DNA of 20,270 nucleotides, from NCBI GenBank assembly GCA_913009215.1, contig CAJVXG010000006.1, forward strand, positions 1-20,270. Reading direction: 5' to 3'. Below are positions 7,248 through 14,878 of the stretch, piece by piece. Both the position numbers and the translations under genes were made by a program. This stretch comes from an uncultured Gammaproteobacteria bacterium (GTDB lineage: Bacteria; Pseudomonadota; Gammaproteobacteria; Acidiferrobacterales; CAJVXG01). The notes beneath the pieces are model-generated. The model was not told the DNA's origin. It saw only the letters and a list, made by a program, of their open reading frames with translations, and made no database searches. Position 1 is the first letter of the stretch. Every line of letters starts with the position of its first letter.

Positions 7248-8675
7248 TTATGTTCCGCGTAGACGCAGCAAACGCTTTAACCACTTCCTGGTCGTCGGCG
7301 TCAGTTTTTCTTTCATCATCTGGTCGGCCACCCGGCGATTTATTTGCGCCAATGTAGGGTAGATATGTATGACTGACGAGAGTTCCGCCAGGTTCATTTT
7401 TTTGGCCATGGCCAGTACGTATTCGTGGATCAGCTCACCGGCCTGGTCGCAGACGATGGCGGCGCCAAGGATCAGGCCCTTGGGCGAGGTAATAATTTTG
7501 ATTAGCCCCTGCCTTATGCCGTCGGTACGGGCGCGGTCGATGTCACCGACCGGGAAACGATAAATTCGATGGGCAATGGACCGCGCCCTGGCCTCGGTTT
7601 CCGACAAACCGACCCGCGCCAGTTCCGGCCTGGTAAAGGTGCACCAGGGCACCACCCGGGTTTCGACCCTGGCAGGCAGGTGAAACAGGGCATTGCGTAT
7701 AACCACCCCGGCCATGTGTTCGGCCATATGGGTAAATTGATATTGGTTAACCACATCGCCACAGGCAAAGATGCGTTTGTTACGGGTTCGCAGGCGTTGA
7801 TCAACCTCGATACCCTGTGGCGTGGTTATGACACCGGCCTTATCCAGCCCCAGGTCTTCGGTGTTGGACTGTCTGCCGGTGGCGAGCAAAAGGTGGGTGC
7901 CCTTGATTTGAATATCGGCGCCGTCGGTACAGACGGCCATCTGGATATTACCGGCCTGTCCACTGAGCTGCCGTACTTCGGACTTGAAGCTGATATGTAC
8001 GCCGTCGGCCTTGAGTTGTTCTTCAACCACGCCGGCCATGTCTATATCCTCGCGTGATAACAGGTGTTGGCCTCGCGTGATCAGGGTGACCTCGCTGCCG
8101 AGGCGGACGAAGGCCTGGGCCATTTCAACACCAATAGGTCCGCCACCGAGGATGATGAGTCGTTTCACAGGCTCCGTTTGCTGGAAAATGGTTTCATTGC
8201 TGTGGTAGGGCACTTGGTTCAGCCCGGGCAAATCCGGGATGTGTGGGCGCGAGCCGGTGGCGATAACGAAACGGCGCGCCCTGATGGCGCGATCGACCAG
8301 CATGAAAGTACGTTTGTTAACAAAATGTCCCTGATCAAGAAGGACCTCGACACCCAGGCCGCGGAAACGCTCCGGGCTGTCGTGTGGCTCTATGCCCTTG
8401 ATGACTTCTTGCACCCGGGCCATGACCCTGGCCAGATCGATCTCTGGCTCTACCGCATCAAGTCCGAAACGACCGGCACTGCGCATCTGCTGGGCCAGGT
8501 GGGCGCTGTGCAGCAAGGTCTTGCTGGGGACACAGCCAGAATAGAGACAGTCCCCGCCAAGGCGGCCTTTTTCTATTAACACCGCCTTGGCGCCCAGTGC
8601 CGCGGCCGCGGCCGCGACCACCAGGCCAGCGGCCCCACCACCAATAATACATAGGTCATACTCTGTACGCGCCAC
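7248..8675 (-). CDS. FAD-dependent pyridine nucleotide-disulfide oxidoreductase (Lpd/MerA family)
   Basis: This cytosolic flavoprotein has the class I disulfide reductase layout. The FAD-binding GGGAAGL is at about residues 12-18, the redox-active pair C43-C48 in GGDCLYSGCVPSK, the NAD(P)-binding GGGPIGVEMA in the middle, a second FAD motif ending in FACGDV, and a C-terminal dimerisation domain. The dimer-interface HIYPTLAQ (437-444) differs from the HAHPTLSE of lipoamide dehydrogenase: the catalytic His position is Tyr439, as in mercuric reductase, and the Glu position is Gln444. There is no N-terminal metal-binding domain and no C-terminal Cys pair, so true MerA activity is unlikely. I chose the GTG at 8675 (475 residues) because GGAAGGA precedes it by a few bases; an ATG at 8735 would add 20 atypical residues. 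The substrate is unknown. Its pairing with arsM suggests metalloid or thiol chemistry. Confidence 0.8.
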   Translation of the reverse strand: MARTEYDLCIIGGGAAGLVVAAAAAALGAKAVLIEKGRLGGDCLYSGCVPSKTLLHSAHLAQQMRSAGRFGLDAVEPEIDLARVMARVQEVIKGIEPHDSPERFRGLGVEVLLDQGHFVNKRTFMLVDRAIRARRFVIATGSRPHIPDLPGLNQVPYHSNETIFQQTEPVKRLIILGGGPIGVEMAQAFVRLGSEVTLITRGQHLLSREDIDMAGVVEEQLKADGVHISFKSEVRQLSGQAGNIQMAVCTDGADIQIKGTHLLLATGRQSNTEDLGLDKAGVITTPQGIEVDQRLRTRNKRIFACGDVVNQYQFTHMAEHMAGVVIRNALFHLPARVETRVVPWCTFTRPELARVGLSETEARARSIAHRIYRFPVGDIDRARTDGIRQGLIKIITSPKGLILGAAIVCDQAGELIHEYVLAMAKKMNLAELSSVIHIYPTLAQINRRVADQMMKEKLTPTTRKWLKRLLRLRGT

Positions 8676-8791
8676 AATTCTTCCTTCCCGGTTTTCTGAT
8701 CCGGCGTCCCCGCTATACTGGCAACCATAACGCAAGAGCAGCTATAAATCAGGACAGAATATCGGTCACTAAGTTCGGCCAGACAGGAGGT

Positions 8792-9175
8792 TTAATGCAG
8801 GGAACGAGGGGCGCTCAGCGTGAAAACGGGAATTTTGGCATCGAATTTGGTGCCATCATCTTCTACCATTTGGTAACTCCCCTCCATGGTGCCTACCGGG
8901 GTCTCAAGAATGGCGCCGCTGGTGTACTCAAAACTGACCCCCGGTTCCAGCCGGGGCTGCACTCCAACGACACCCTGGCCACGCACTTCCTGCACTTGAT
9001 TATCGGCATCGGTAATGATCCAGTGGCGACTGATGAGTTTTGCCGGCCGTGGCCCGGTATTGGTGATGGTGATGGTGTAGGCAAAGGCATAGCGATGGTT
9101 CTCGGGCCGTGACTGTTCTTCGATGTAATCCGTTTTTACGGAAATTGATATCGGGTTATTGTCGGGGCTACCCAT
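8792..9175 (-). CDS. apaG: ApaG family protein
   Basis: ApaG is a small beta-sandwich (fibronectin III-like) protein of uncertain function, also found as a domain of eukaryotic F-box proteins. The 127 residues match the family length (125 in E. coli). The conserved block YTITITNTGP, the RHWIITDADN segment, and GQGVVGVQPRLEPG followed by YTSGAILETPVGTMEGSYQM are clear. In E. coli apaG lies directly before apaH. Here apaH is transcribed first and apaG follows after 264 bp, so apaG may have its own promoter. Nothing in the sequence explains the link with Ap4A hydrolysis beyond this neighbourhood. Confidence 0.95.
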   Translation of the reverse strand: MGSPDNNPISISVKTDYIEEQSRPENHRYAFAYTITITNTGPRPAKLISRHWIITDADNQVQEVRGQGVVGVQPRLEPGVSFEYTSGAILETPVGTMEGSYQMVEDDGTKFDAKIPVFTLSAPRSLH

Positions 9176-9439
9176 AAGCTATACACCCAAACCCCAAATT
9201 GCTTTTAGCAAGGTCACATAAAAATGCGTTACAGACACAAGCGCCCCCTTTTTTATAGTCTGGTAGGGCAGTGTAACGGCAACAGGGGACGGAATAAAGC
9301 TCAGGCAGTAAAGTACGAATTATCCTTGCCGGGTCACCCGGGAGTTCACGCAACTATTGTGGCGCTATCCGTTTTGGCCAGGGAGCCCCGCCAGCTGCAC
9401 CGCTGAAGCATTTTGCAATTTCGAAGTTTGGCGTAGTCC
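9176..9439. other. apaH-apaG intergenic gap
   Basis: The spacer is 264 bp, whereas the two genes are adjacent in E. coli. I see no convincing gene. A minus-strand frame here overlaps the apaG start and has no family resemblance or ribosome binding site. Only small palindromes are visible, such as CCGGGTCACCCGG at 9329-9341 and TTGCTTTTAGCAA near 9200, plus weak promoter-like hexamers. Confidence 0.4.
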
Positions 9440-10270
9440 TTACTCTATTTGTTGTGGTTCACAAGCAAGCTGGTGCAGCTGCATCAGCTTTAGATCATCC
9501 AGAACCAGCGCGGTTAGTTTTCCGCCCCAGTGGCAGCCGCTGTCCAGGGAGATGACACCATCACCATGATAAATATCGAGCGTGGACCAGTGCCCAAAGA
9601 CAATAGTGCCTGGCCAGGGATTGCTTCTCGACATTTTAAACCAGGGCAATAATCCGCCCCGGGCCTTGTCTGGCGCACCCTTCTCGTACATATCCAGCGA
9701 GCCGTCAGCCAGGCAATAACGCATACGAGTAAAGACATTGGTAATGAAGCACAGGCGGGCATGATGGTCTAGCGTGTCCCGCCACAGGGCAGGCTCGTTG
9801 CTATACATGTGGGCAAAAAACTCACTGGCGGCATCGCCCCTTAAGGCGGACTCCACCTCTGCGGCAAGTGCCAGGGCTTTCGACACAGACCATTGCGGGT
9901 ATATTCCGGCATGCACCAGCGTGTATCCCAGGGCCGCTTCATGATGCATCAATGGACGCTGCTGCAACCAATGCAACAATTCATCGCTATCCGGTGCCGC
10001 CAGCACATCGTCAATAGTGTCGAATTTCTTTACCGGGGCATGGCCGGCCGCGATGGCCAGCAAGTGCAGGTCATGGTTGCCAAGGACAGTGATGGCGGTG
10101 TCGCCCAGTGATTTTACGAAACGCAAAACCTCCAGCGACCGGGGGCCGCGATTGACCAGATCGCCGGTAAACCAGAGCCGATCGTAGCCCGGGCTGAATG
10201 CTATCTTGTCCAGTAATTGGTCCAGGGCCTGGTAACAACCCTGTACATCGCCAATGGCATAGGTTGTCAT
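9440..10270 (-). CDS. apaH: Bis(5'-nucleosyl)-tetraphosphatase, symmetrical (Ap4A hydrolase)
   Basis: ApaH splits the alarmone-like dinucleotide Ap4A into two ADP and also influences RNA 5' capping by Np4N. The 276 residues show the metallophosphoesterase signature in order: GDVQGC with D8, GDLVNRGP with D37, and GNHDLHLL with N65, H66 and D67. The later segments VHAGIYPQWS and VFGHWSTLD supply the other metal-ligand histidines. The length is close to the E. coli enzyme. The start codon overlaps the pip stop by four bases (ATGA at 10267-10270), so the two are translationally coupled. Confidence 0.96.
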   Translation of the reverse strand: MTTYAIGDVQGCYQALDQLLDKIAFSPGYDRLWFTGDLVNRGPRSLEVLRFVKSLGDTAITVLGNHDLHLLAIAAGHAPVKKFDTIDDVLAAPDSDELLHWLQQRPLMHHEAALGYTLVHAGIYPQWSVSKALALAAEVESALRGDAASEFFAHMYSNEPALWRDTLDHHARLCFITNVFTRMRYCLADGSLDMYEKGAPDKARGGLLPWFKMSRSNPWPGTIVFGHWSTLDIYHGDGVISLDSGCHWGGKLTALVLDDLKLMQLHQLACEPQQIE

Positions 10271-11223
10271 TTTTTCTTTAGCTGTTTGGCCACAATCTGG
10301 GTCGCGTTGATCAGTGCCGCGATGGTACCGTGTTCCGTAGCAGAATGTCCGGCGTCGGGCACGACAAAAAACTCTGATGTGGTCCAGGCCTGGTATAGCT
10401 CCCAGGCATTGACCAACGGGCAGACGATGTCGTAACGCCCATGCACGATAAAACCCGGGATGTCTTTGATACTATCAATATTATTAAGGATCTGGTTTTC
10501 TTCCAGGAAACCGTCGTGAGCAAAGTAATGTGCCTCGATTCGGGCCAGGCTTAAGGCGGTGCGTGGCGCCCCGAAGAAATCCACCACCGATTTTTTTTGC
10601 ATCAGGTTGGAGGCGCGCCCTTCCCAGATGGACCAGGCCTTGGCTGAGGCCATGCGCGCAACCTCATCATTGCCAATAAGCCTTTTATAATGGGCGCGCA
10701 ATAAATCATGCCGTTCGTTTTCCGGAATCGGTGCAATGAAATCCTGCCAGTAATCCGGAAAAATACGGTTGGCGCCTTCCCGGTAAAACCAGTGAATTTC
10801 CTCGGGCCGGCACAGGAATATACCGCGAAGAATGAGCGCCAGGGCCCGGTCAGGGTGGGTCTCGGCATAGACCAGACCCAGGGTTGCACCCCAGGACCCG
10901 CCGAAGACCACCCATTGTTTAATGCCGAGGTGCTCGCGGATGGCCTCCATGTCCGCTACCAAATGCGCTGTCGTATTGTTGTCCAGCGACGCATGCGGTG
11001 TCGATCGGCCACTACCGCGTTGATCAAACAGAACAATGCGGTAAATTGTCGGATCAAAAAACTGGCGATGGTATTTTTCGCAACCGGCCCCGGGTCCGCC
11101 GTGTACAAACACCACCGGCAGCCCCTTTTCGGTACCACACTCCTCAATATAGAGGGTGTGTACGGCATCGACCGCCAGCTCATGGTGGGCGTAGGGTTTG
11201 ATCTCCGGGTATAGTCCTTGCAT
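10267..11223 (-). CDS. pip: Proline iminopeptidase
   Basis: This alpha/beta-hydrolase of family S33 removes N-terminal proline from peptides in the cytoplasm. The 318 residues are the usual length. The N-terminus MQGLYPEIKPY is typical. The oxyanion segment HGGPGAGC is at 41-48, the nucleophile S110 is in GGSWGATLGL, and the remaining triad members are D265 in GRYDIVCP and H293 in AGHSATEH. The gene starts 5 bp after the MBL-fold lipoprotein gene and overlaps apaH by four bases, so MBL-pip-apaH reads as one transcription unit. There is no signal peptide. Confidence 0.95.
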   Translation of the reverse strand: MQGLYPEIKPYAHHELAVDAVHTLYIEECGTEKGLPVVFVHGGPGAGCEKYHRQFFDPTIYRIVLFDQRGSGRSTPHASLDNNTTAHLVADMEAIREHLGIKQWVVFGGSWGATLGLVYAETHPDRALALILRGIFLCRPEEIHWFYREGANRIFPDYWQDFIAPIPENERHDLLRAHYKRLIGNDEVARMASAKAWSIWEGRASNLMQKKSVVDFFGAPRTALSLARIEAHYFAHDGFLEENQILNNIDSIKDIPGFIVHGRYDIVCPLVNAWELYQAWTTSEFFVVPDAGHSATEHGTIAALINATQIVAKQLKKK

Positions 11224-11228
11224 TGAAT

Positions 11229-12194
11229 TTACTTGAACATTTCTTCTTCTATTTGCGCATAGGCTCGGGCAATAATGCGACCCACTTCTTTTTCAAAATC
11301 GACCCAGCCTTTATAGGCATTCAGTCGCTTAACAACCTTGGGTTTCATCTCGTAGGCTACATTTCCTTCTTCGGAATATTTTTTCACATCATCGTAAATT
11401 ATTTGTAGAAAAATACGATAGGCTTCCATTACTTTTTGGCCACCGGCAGACCCGTGCCCGGGCACATAATGTGTTGCCCCGGTTGTAAATGCCTTATCGA
11501 TAAATTTGATGTTATTGTGTACATGGAAGGTTTCCAGATTGGCCGGCAGTCTGCCGAGCATGACGACATCACCAAGAAACACGACCTTTTCCTGTACTAC
11601 TTCAACTATAAGATCATTGTCAGTATGGGTCTTGTCGCCATAGATGTGCATGCGAAACTCGGTTTCGCCGAGCTTTAATACTTCGCCGTCATTGACCACG
11701 ATGTCCGGACCCACAGGCTTGGTGTCTCCCATGGCACCGCCGGTGAGCTCGTTCATGATCTTGATCCAGCGCTCGCCTTCACCGGCCTTGACCAGGGATT
11801 GCATTTCCGGATGGGCATAGATGATGGCCTTGGGGTAAGCCTTTTTGATGGCGCCATTGCCCAGCCAGTGATCGCCATGGATGTGTGAATTAAAAACGGC
11901 AATGATGGGTTTGTCCGTGAGTTTTTTTGTTTCGGCAATAACCATGTTGGCCACTTCATAGTTACTGCCCGGATCAATAATGGCAACGCCCTTTTTGGTG
12001 ATAACGATACCGGGGTTGTTCATAAAACCGCGATTCTTTTTGTTCGGCAGATTCAGGTCACCCTCCATGTAATAGACATTGTCCGTGAGCTTGACCAGTT
12101 TGGGCGTGGCATTGGTTTTGCCGTTGTCTTTGCCGCAACCGATGAGTAAGGTGACGACTGCAATCAGCACAAGTGCGACTATCTTTTTTGGCAT
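11229..12194 (-). CDS. MBL-fold metallohydrolase, putative lipoprotein
   Basis: A metallo-beta-lactamase-fold hydrolase probably exported and lipidated. From the chosen ATG at 12194 the product has 321 residues and begins with MPKK, a hydrophobic run and the lipobox LIGC with C20. The family metal ligands are complete: H104, H106, D108 and H109 in HIHGDH, H190 in THTDNDL, D209 in FLGDVV and H247 in PGHG. The ATG at 12230 would place 12 extra residues before the signal peptide and is less likely; GAGGT lies 9 nt before the chosen start. The overall look is like SoxH and quinoprotein-relay metallohydrolases rather than true beta-lactamases, but the substrate cannot be read from sequence. It heads the run MBL-pip-apaH. 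A -10-like TATACT lies at 12232-12237 on this strand. Confidence 0.85.
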   Translation of the reverse strand: MPKKIVALVLIAVVTLLIGCGKDNGKTNATPKLVKLTDNVYYMEGDLNLPNKKNRGFMNNPGIVITKKGVAIIDPGSNYEVANMVIAETKKLTDKPIIAVFNSHIHGDHWLGNGAIKKAYPKAIIYAHPEMQSLVKAGEGERWIKIMNELTGGAMGDTKPVGPDIVVNDGEVLKLGETEFRMHIYGDKTHTDNDLIVEVVQEKVVFLGDVVMLGRLPANLETFHVHNNIKFIDKAFTTGATHYVPGHGSAGGQKVMEAYRIFLQIIYDDVKKYSEEGNVAYEMKPKVVKRLNAYKGWVDFEKEVGRIIARAYAQIEEEMFK

Positions 12195-12471
12195 GGGGTC
12201 GATACCTCGTTTCCAGACATTAGGGAACAACAGTATAGCCGCCCTGTCTGTATAATATAAAGACCCGGGTTAAGGCCGGAATACACTATGTGCTGCTGTG
12301 GCGACTATCGGGTAGCGGGTTAGGCCAAGACCATGTTTTGGTCTCGCCCGGTGGTTAAAATTAACACTGTTCAATATATTTGCATTTATTACCACAAGTA
12401 AATTATTTGTTTTTTTTACAATAAGTTATAAAGTTATTTGGGGATATTTTTCCAGGACCTTAGGCCACAAG
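12195..12471. other. AT-rich intergenic stretch
   Basis: No gene is visible in 277 bp. It holds the probable promoter of the MBL operon (TATACT at 12232-12237, minus strand, with a poor -35), a small hairpin AGACCA/TGGTCT at 12328-12344, and a markedly A/T-rich segment from about 12350 to 12440 next to the DOMON-like gene. Confidence 0.4.
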
Positions 12472-13005
12472 CTAGGCAATTTTCATAACAAAGTTTTCTC
12501 GTCGATGAAAATTCGGTATCTCAGTCTGATGATTTAATGAGTAAAAATTCAACTCAGCAGTGGGTTGTTGTAATACTGCGTTTATCCCGATATCCAAAGG
12601 CGCCTGTAGAGACAAAGGCCTGATGTCTACGCAAATATTAAATATATATTCATTTGTTGATTCATATTTGTTTATCGACGGCGGGTTTTGTAATTCGGGT
12701 TTAGCCGAAAAGTTTCGGTAAGATGAAAATTGATAACATTGCCAATCGCCATTGGGCGAGAAGTTAAATTCGTAATAAGCATTCTCTCCGCATTCCGCGA
12801 TGAATAGTTCAAGACATGTCTTTTCCCACAACCCATCCAGCCTTTGTGGTTTGTTCGTTTGCTTCGGCCAGATTAGCTGATCAATCTCTCCACTGATTTG
12901 ATAAATTATTCCCAATAACGGGTTAATTATTAGCGATCCGTCAATGTTACATTCCGCATATGGCGGGCCAAATATACGCTTCAATTTAAAAGCATGGCTG
13001 GACAT
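12472..13005 (-). CDS. DOMON-like domain protein of unknown function
   Basis: The 177 residues match, by pattern, a family of proteobacterial proteins called DOMON-like: LWEKTCLELFIAECG, then YYEFNFSPNGDWQCYQF and YR in the first half, and LNHQTEIPNFHRRENF near the C-terminus, where the family typically has H, P-F-H and F at these places. DOMON domains are beta-sandwiches that bind haem or sugars in other proteins; for this subgroup no activity is known to me. There is no signal peptide and no obvious ribosome binding site before the ATG. The gene is visibly more AT-rich than pip, metF or ahcY around it, and is flanked by A/T-rich spacers, which may reflect lateral gain. It follows mtnD by 88 bp. 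Confidence 0.7.
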   Translation of the reverse strand: MSSHAFKLKRIFGPPYAECNIDGSLIINPLLGIIYQISGEIDQLIWPKQTNKPQRLDGLWEKTCLELFIAECGENAYYEFNFSPNGDWQCYQFSSYRNFSAKPELQNPPSINKYESTNEYIFNICVDIRPLSLQAPLDIGINAVLQQPTAELNFYSLNHQTEIPNFHRRENFVMKIA

Positions 13006-13093
13006 GATGTCAATTAATAGTTATTTCATATAAACGGATACTAATTATCTTGCAGGCGTTTATTCTTTATTTGGTTTATTCTTGTGCCCCTGG

Positions 13094-13654
13094 TCATGCC
13101 ACACTGGATACAAACTCGTCGTAACTGGGGAATAGTTGGGCGATATCGTCACCTGTGTAATTGGCTTCCCAGCCATCGGGTGCGGTAAAGAAACGAATGC
13201 ATTGAAAGTCCGGATTTCTCCCCATATCGAACCAGTGTGTGGTGTTGGCCGGTATGCTGATGAGATCACCCTGCTCACACAGGACTACATAGACTTTGCT
13301 GTCGGCATGCAGATAAAACAGGCCGCGGCCCTGAACGAAGAAGCGCACCTCAAAATCATCATGGGTATGTTCCACTAAAAATTTTTGTCGTAAGGCCGCC
13401 TTGTCCGGGTGGTCCGGCCTGAGTCCAATAACGTCGACGGATTGAAATCTGTACTCAGCCGTGAGCCGGTCTATGGCGTCGGCATAGGCCAACAACACTT
13501 GCTCCTGATCGGCGTTGGCATCGAGCGGCTGGTTGGCTTCCCAGCGCTCAAACTGGACGCCGATATCATGTAATTCCTCGGAAATTTGCTCAAAGTCACT
13601 AAAGTTCTGGCGCTCGCCTGCCCTATCGTCGTTATATACAGTCAGCATGCTCAT
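13094..13654 (-). CDS. mtnD: Acireductone dioxygenase
   Basis: ARD is the cupin enzyme of the methionine salvage pathway that oxidises the acireductone derived from methylthioadenosine. With Fe(II) it yields the methionine precursor keto acid, and with Ni(II) an off-pathway product. Starting at the ATG at 13654, the 186-residue product places H96, H98, E102 (EHTHDDFEVRFF) and H140 (NTTHWFDMG), the same numbers as the metal ligands of Klebsiella ARD, which supports this start. A longer frame from 13726 would add 24 atypical residues; the GAGGAG upstream is somewhat far (11 nt). No mtnC, mtnB or mtnA is adjacent, so the rest of the pathway must lie elsewhere. It sits downstream of the SAM-cycle genes. 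Confidence 0.93.
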   Translation of the reverse strand: MSMLTVYNDDRAGERQNFSDFEQISEELHDIGVQFERWEANQPLDANADQEQVLLAYADAIDRLTAEYRFQSVDVIGLRPDHPDKAALRQKFLVEHTHDDFEVRFFVQGRGLFYLHADSKVYVVLCEQGDLISIPANTTHWFDMGRNPDFQCIRFFTAPDGWEANYTGDDIAQLFPSYDEFVSSVA

Positions 13655-13767
13655 GAGTTCTGCCGCTCCTCTTTTCCATTCACAGGCTATTAGAAATTCC
13701 AATGCCCCGGTCCGGTGTAGTGCCATGTCAACTGATTTTCCCCTGGCATAAAAACCATAGCCAGTAA

Positions 13768-13938
13768 TCAGACAGACGTAAAGGGATTGTTATTGTCCAT
13801 GTAATTATCAACCTGTTTTGCCCATGGGGCAATATCCTGATCGTTTGTAAACAACGGTATAGCGATTTCTGTTGCGTGGTTGCTGTTACCGGTCAGTATT
13901 TTCAGTAATTCATAATGTCGTAAATACAGAATCGGCAA
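13768..13938 (-). other. Possible small ORF or gene remnant between metF and mtnD
   Basis: An open frame of 56 codons from a TTG at 13938 to TGA at 13768 fills most of the 298-bp space between metF and mtnD. It reads like a real protein tail (YLRHYELLKILTGN and later APWAKQVDNYMDNN), but it has no ATG near its beginning, no clear ribosome binding site, and an in-frame stop only a few bases upstream. It could be a small protein from a TTG start, the remnant of a decayed gene, or chance. I do not recognise it. Confidence 0.25.
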
Positions 13939-13952
13939 ATCGACCGGTCACG

Positions 13953-14810
13953 TCAGACAGGCCCCTTGAGTCCCAGGCGCTGCCACAACGCGACGATGGG
14001 CTCGTGTTTGTTCAGGGTATAGAAATGCAGTCCGGGGCAACCGGCATCGAGCAGGCGTCGACACAGCTCACTAACCACATCGAGGCCAAAGGCGCGAATG
14101 GATTCGAGGTCATCCCCGTAATCCTCGAGCCTTTTCCGTATCCACCTTGGTATTTCGGCGCCACAAAGATCCGAGAATTTTGCCAACTGTGTGTAGTTGG
14201 TAATCGGCATAATGCCGGGCACGATCGGGATATGGATATCAGACTGTTCACACTCATCAACAAAGCGAAAATAGGCGTCAATGTTGAAAAAATATTGGGT
14301 AATGGCGCAATTGGCGCCGGCACCCACCTTGCGCTTAAAATTCTCTATATCGGCCCTGGCCGAGGGCGCCTGCGGATGTACTTCCGGATAGCAGGCGACC
14401 TCAATACCGAAGTCCTCGCCCATTTCTTCGCGGATAAAAGTCACCAGCTCATTGGCATAATGAAATTCACCAGGATCGGACTGTCCCTGCGGCAAGTCAC
14501 CACGTAAGGCCACCACCCGTTTTACGCCCAGCTCTGTATAGGTCTTTAGTAAATTACAAATCACGCCCTTGCTGGAGCCAATGCAGGTGATGTGCGGCAC
14601 CGCAGTTTGCTGGCGATCGACAATCAACTTGACGGTGTCGTAGGTGCCGACTTGCGTCGTGCCACCGGCACCATAGGTACAGGACATATAGGCGGGCTTC
14701 AGTTTGCTCAGCTCGTCCAGCGTTTTGGCAATAGTGGTTTTTCCCTTGTCCGTTCGTGGCGGGAAGAATTCAAAGCTGTAGTGTTTTGGATATTTTTGTT
14801 GTGATTCCAT
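13953..14810 (-). CDS. metF: 5,10-methylenetetrahydrofolate reductase
   Basis: MetF is the FAD enzyme that reduces methylene-THF to methyl-THF, the methyl donor for methionine synthesis. The 285 residues form one TIM barrel of normal bacterial length. Visible family marks are SFEFFPPRTDKG at the N-terminus with the catalytic Glu, SCTYGAGG, the folate/FAD-side segment VALRGDLPQG, and ACYPEVHPQAPS. ITQYFFN and VPGIMPITNY follow, and the end is HFYTLNK. It lies 68 bp after ahcY on the same strand, so it may be transcribed from the riboswitch-controlled promoter. The spacer contains CGCACCG/CGGTGCG arms (7 bp), a possible small stem-loop. Confidence 0.97.
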   Translation of the reverse strand: MESQQKYPKHYSFEFFPPRTDKGKTTIAKTLDELSKLKPAYMSCTYGAGGTTQVGTYDTVKLIVDRQQTAVPHITCIGSSKGVICNLLKTYTELGVKRVVALRGDLPQGQSDPGEFHYANELVTFIREEMGEDFGIEVACYPEVHPQAPSARADIENFKRKVGAGANCAITQYFFNIDAYFRFVDECEQSDIHIPIVPGIMPITNYTQLAKFSDLCGAEIPRWIRKRLEDYGDDLESIRAFGLDVVSELCRRLLDAGCPGLHFYTLNKHEPIVALWQRLGLKGPV

Positions 14811-14878
14811 CTTGGTATTCCACTATAGAACGCACCGCGACGATAGCCAGTCACGGTGCGCCATAGTCACAGGCGTGA

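Noticed and set aside
7248..8675. Calling the flavoprotein mercuric reductase (merA)
   Set aside because: It lacks the C-terminal cysteine pair and any metal-binding domain, and there is no merR, merT or merP nearby.
11229..12194. Calling the MBL-fold protein a beta-lactamase resistance enzyme
   Set aside because: The metal site is generic to the superfamily, and the lipoprotein signal and operon context do not point to beta-lactams.
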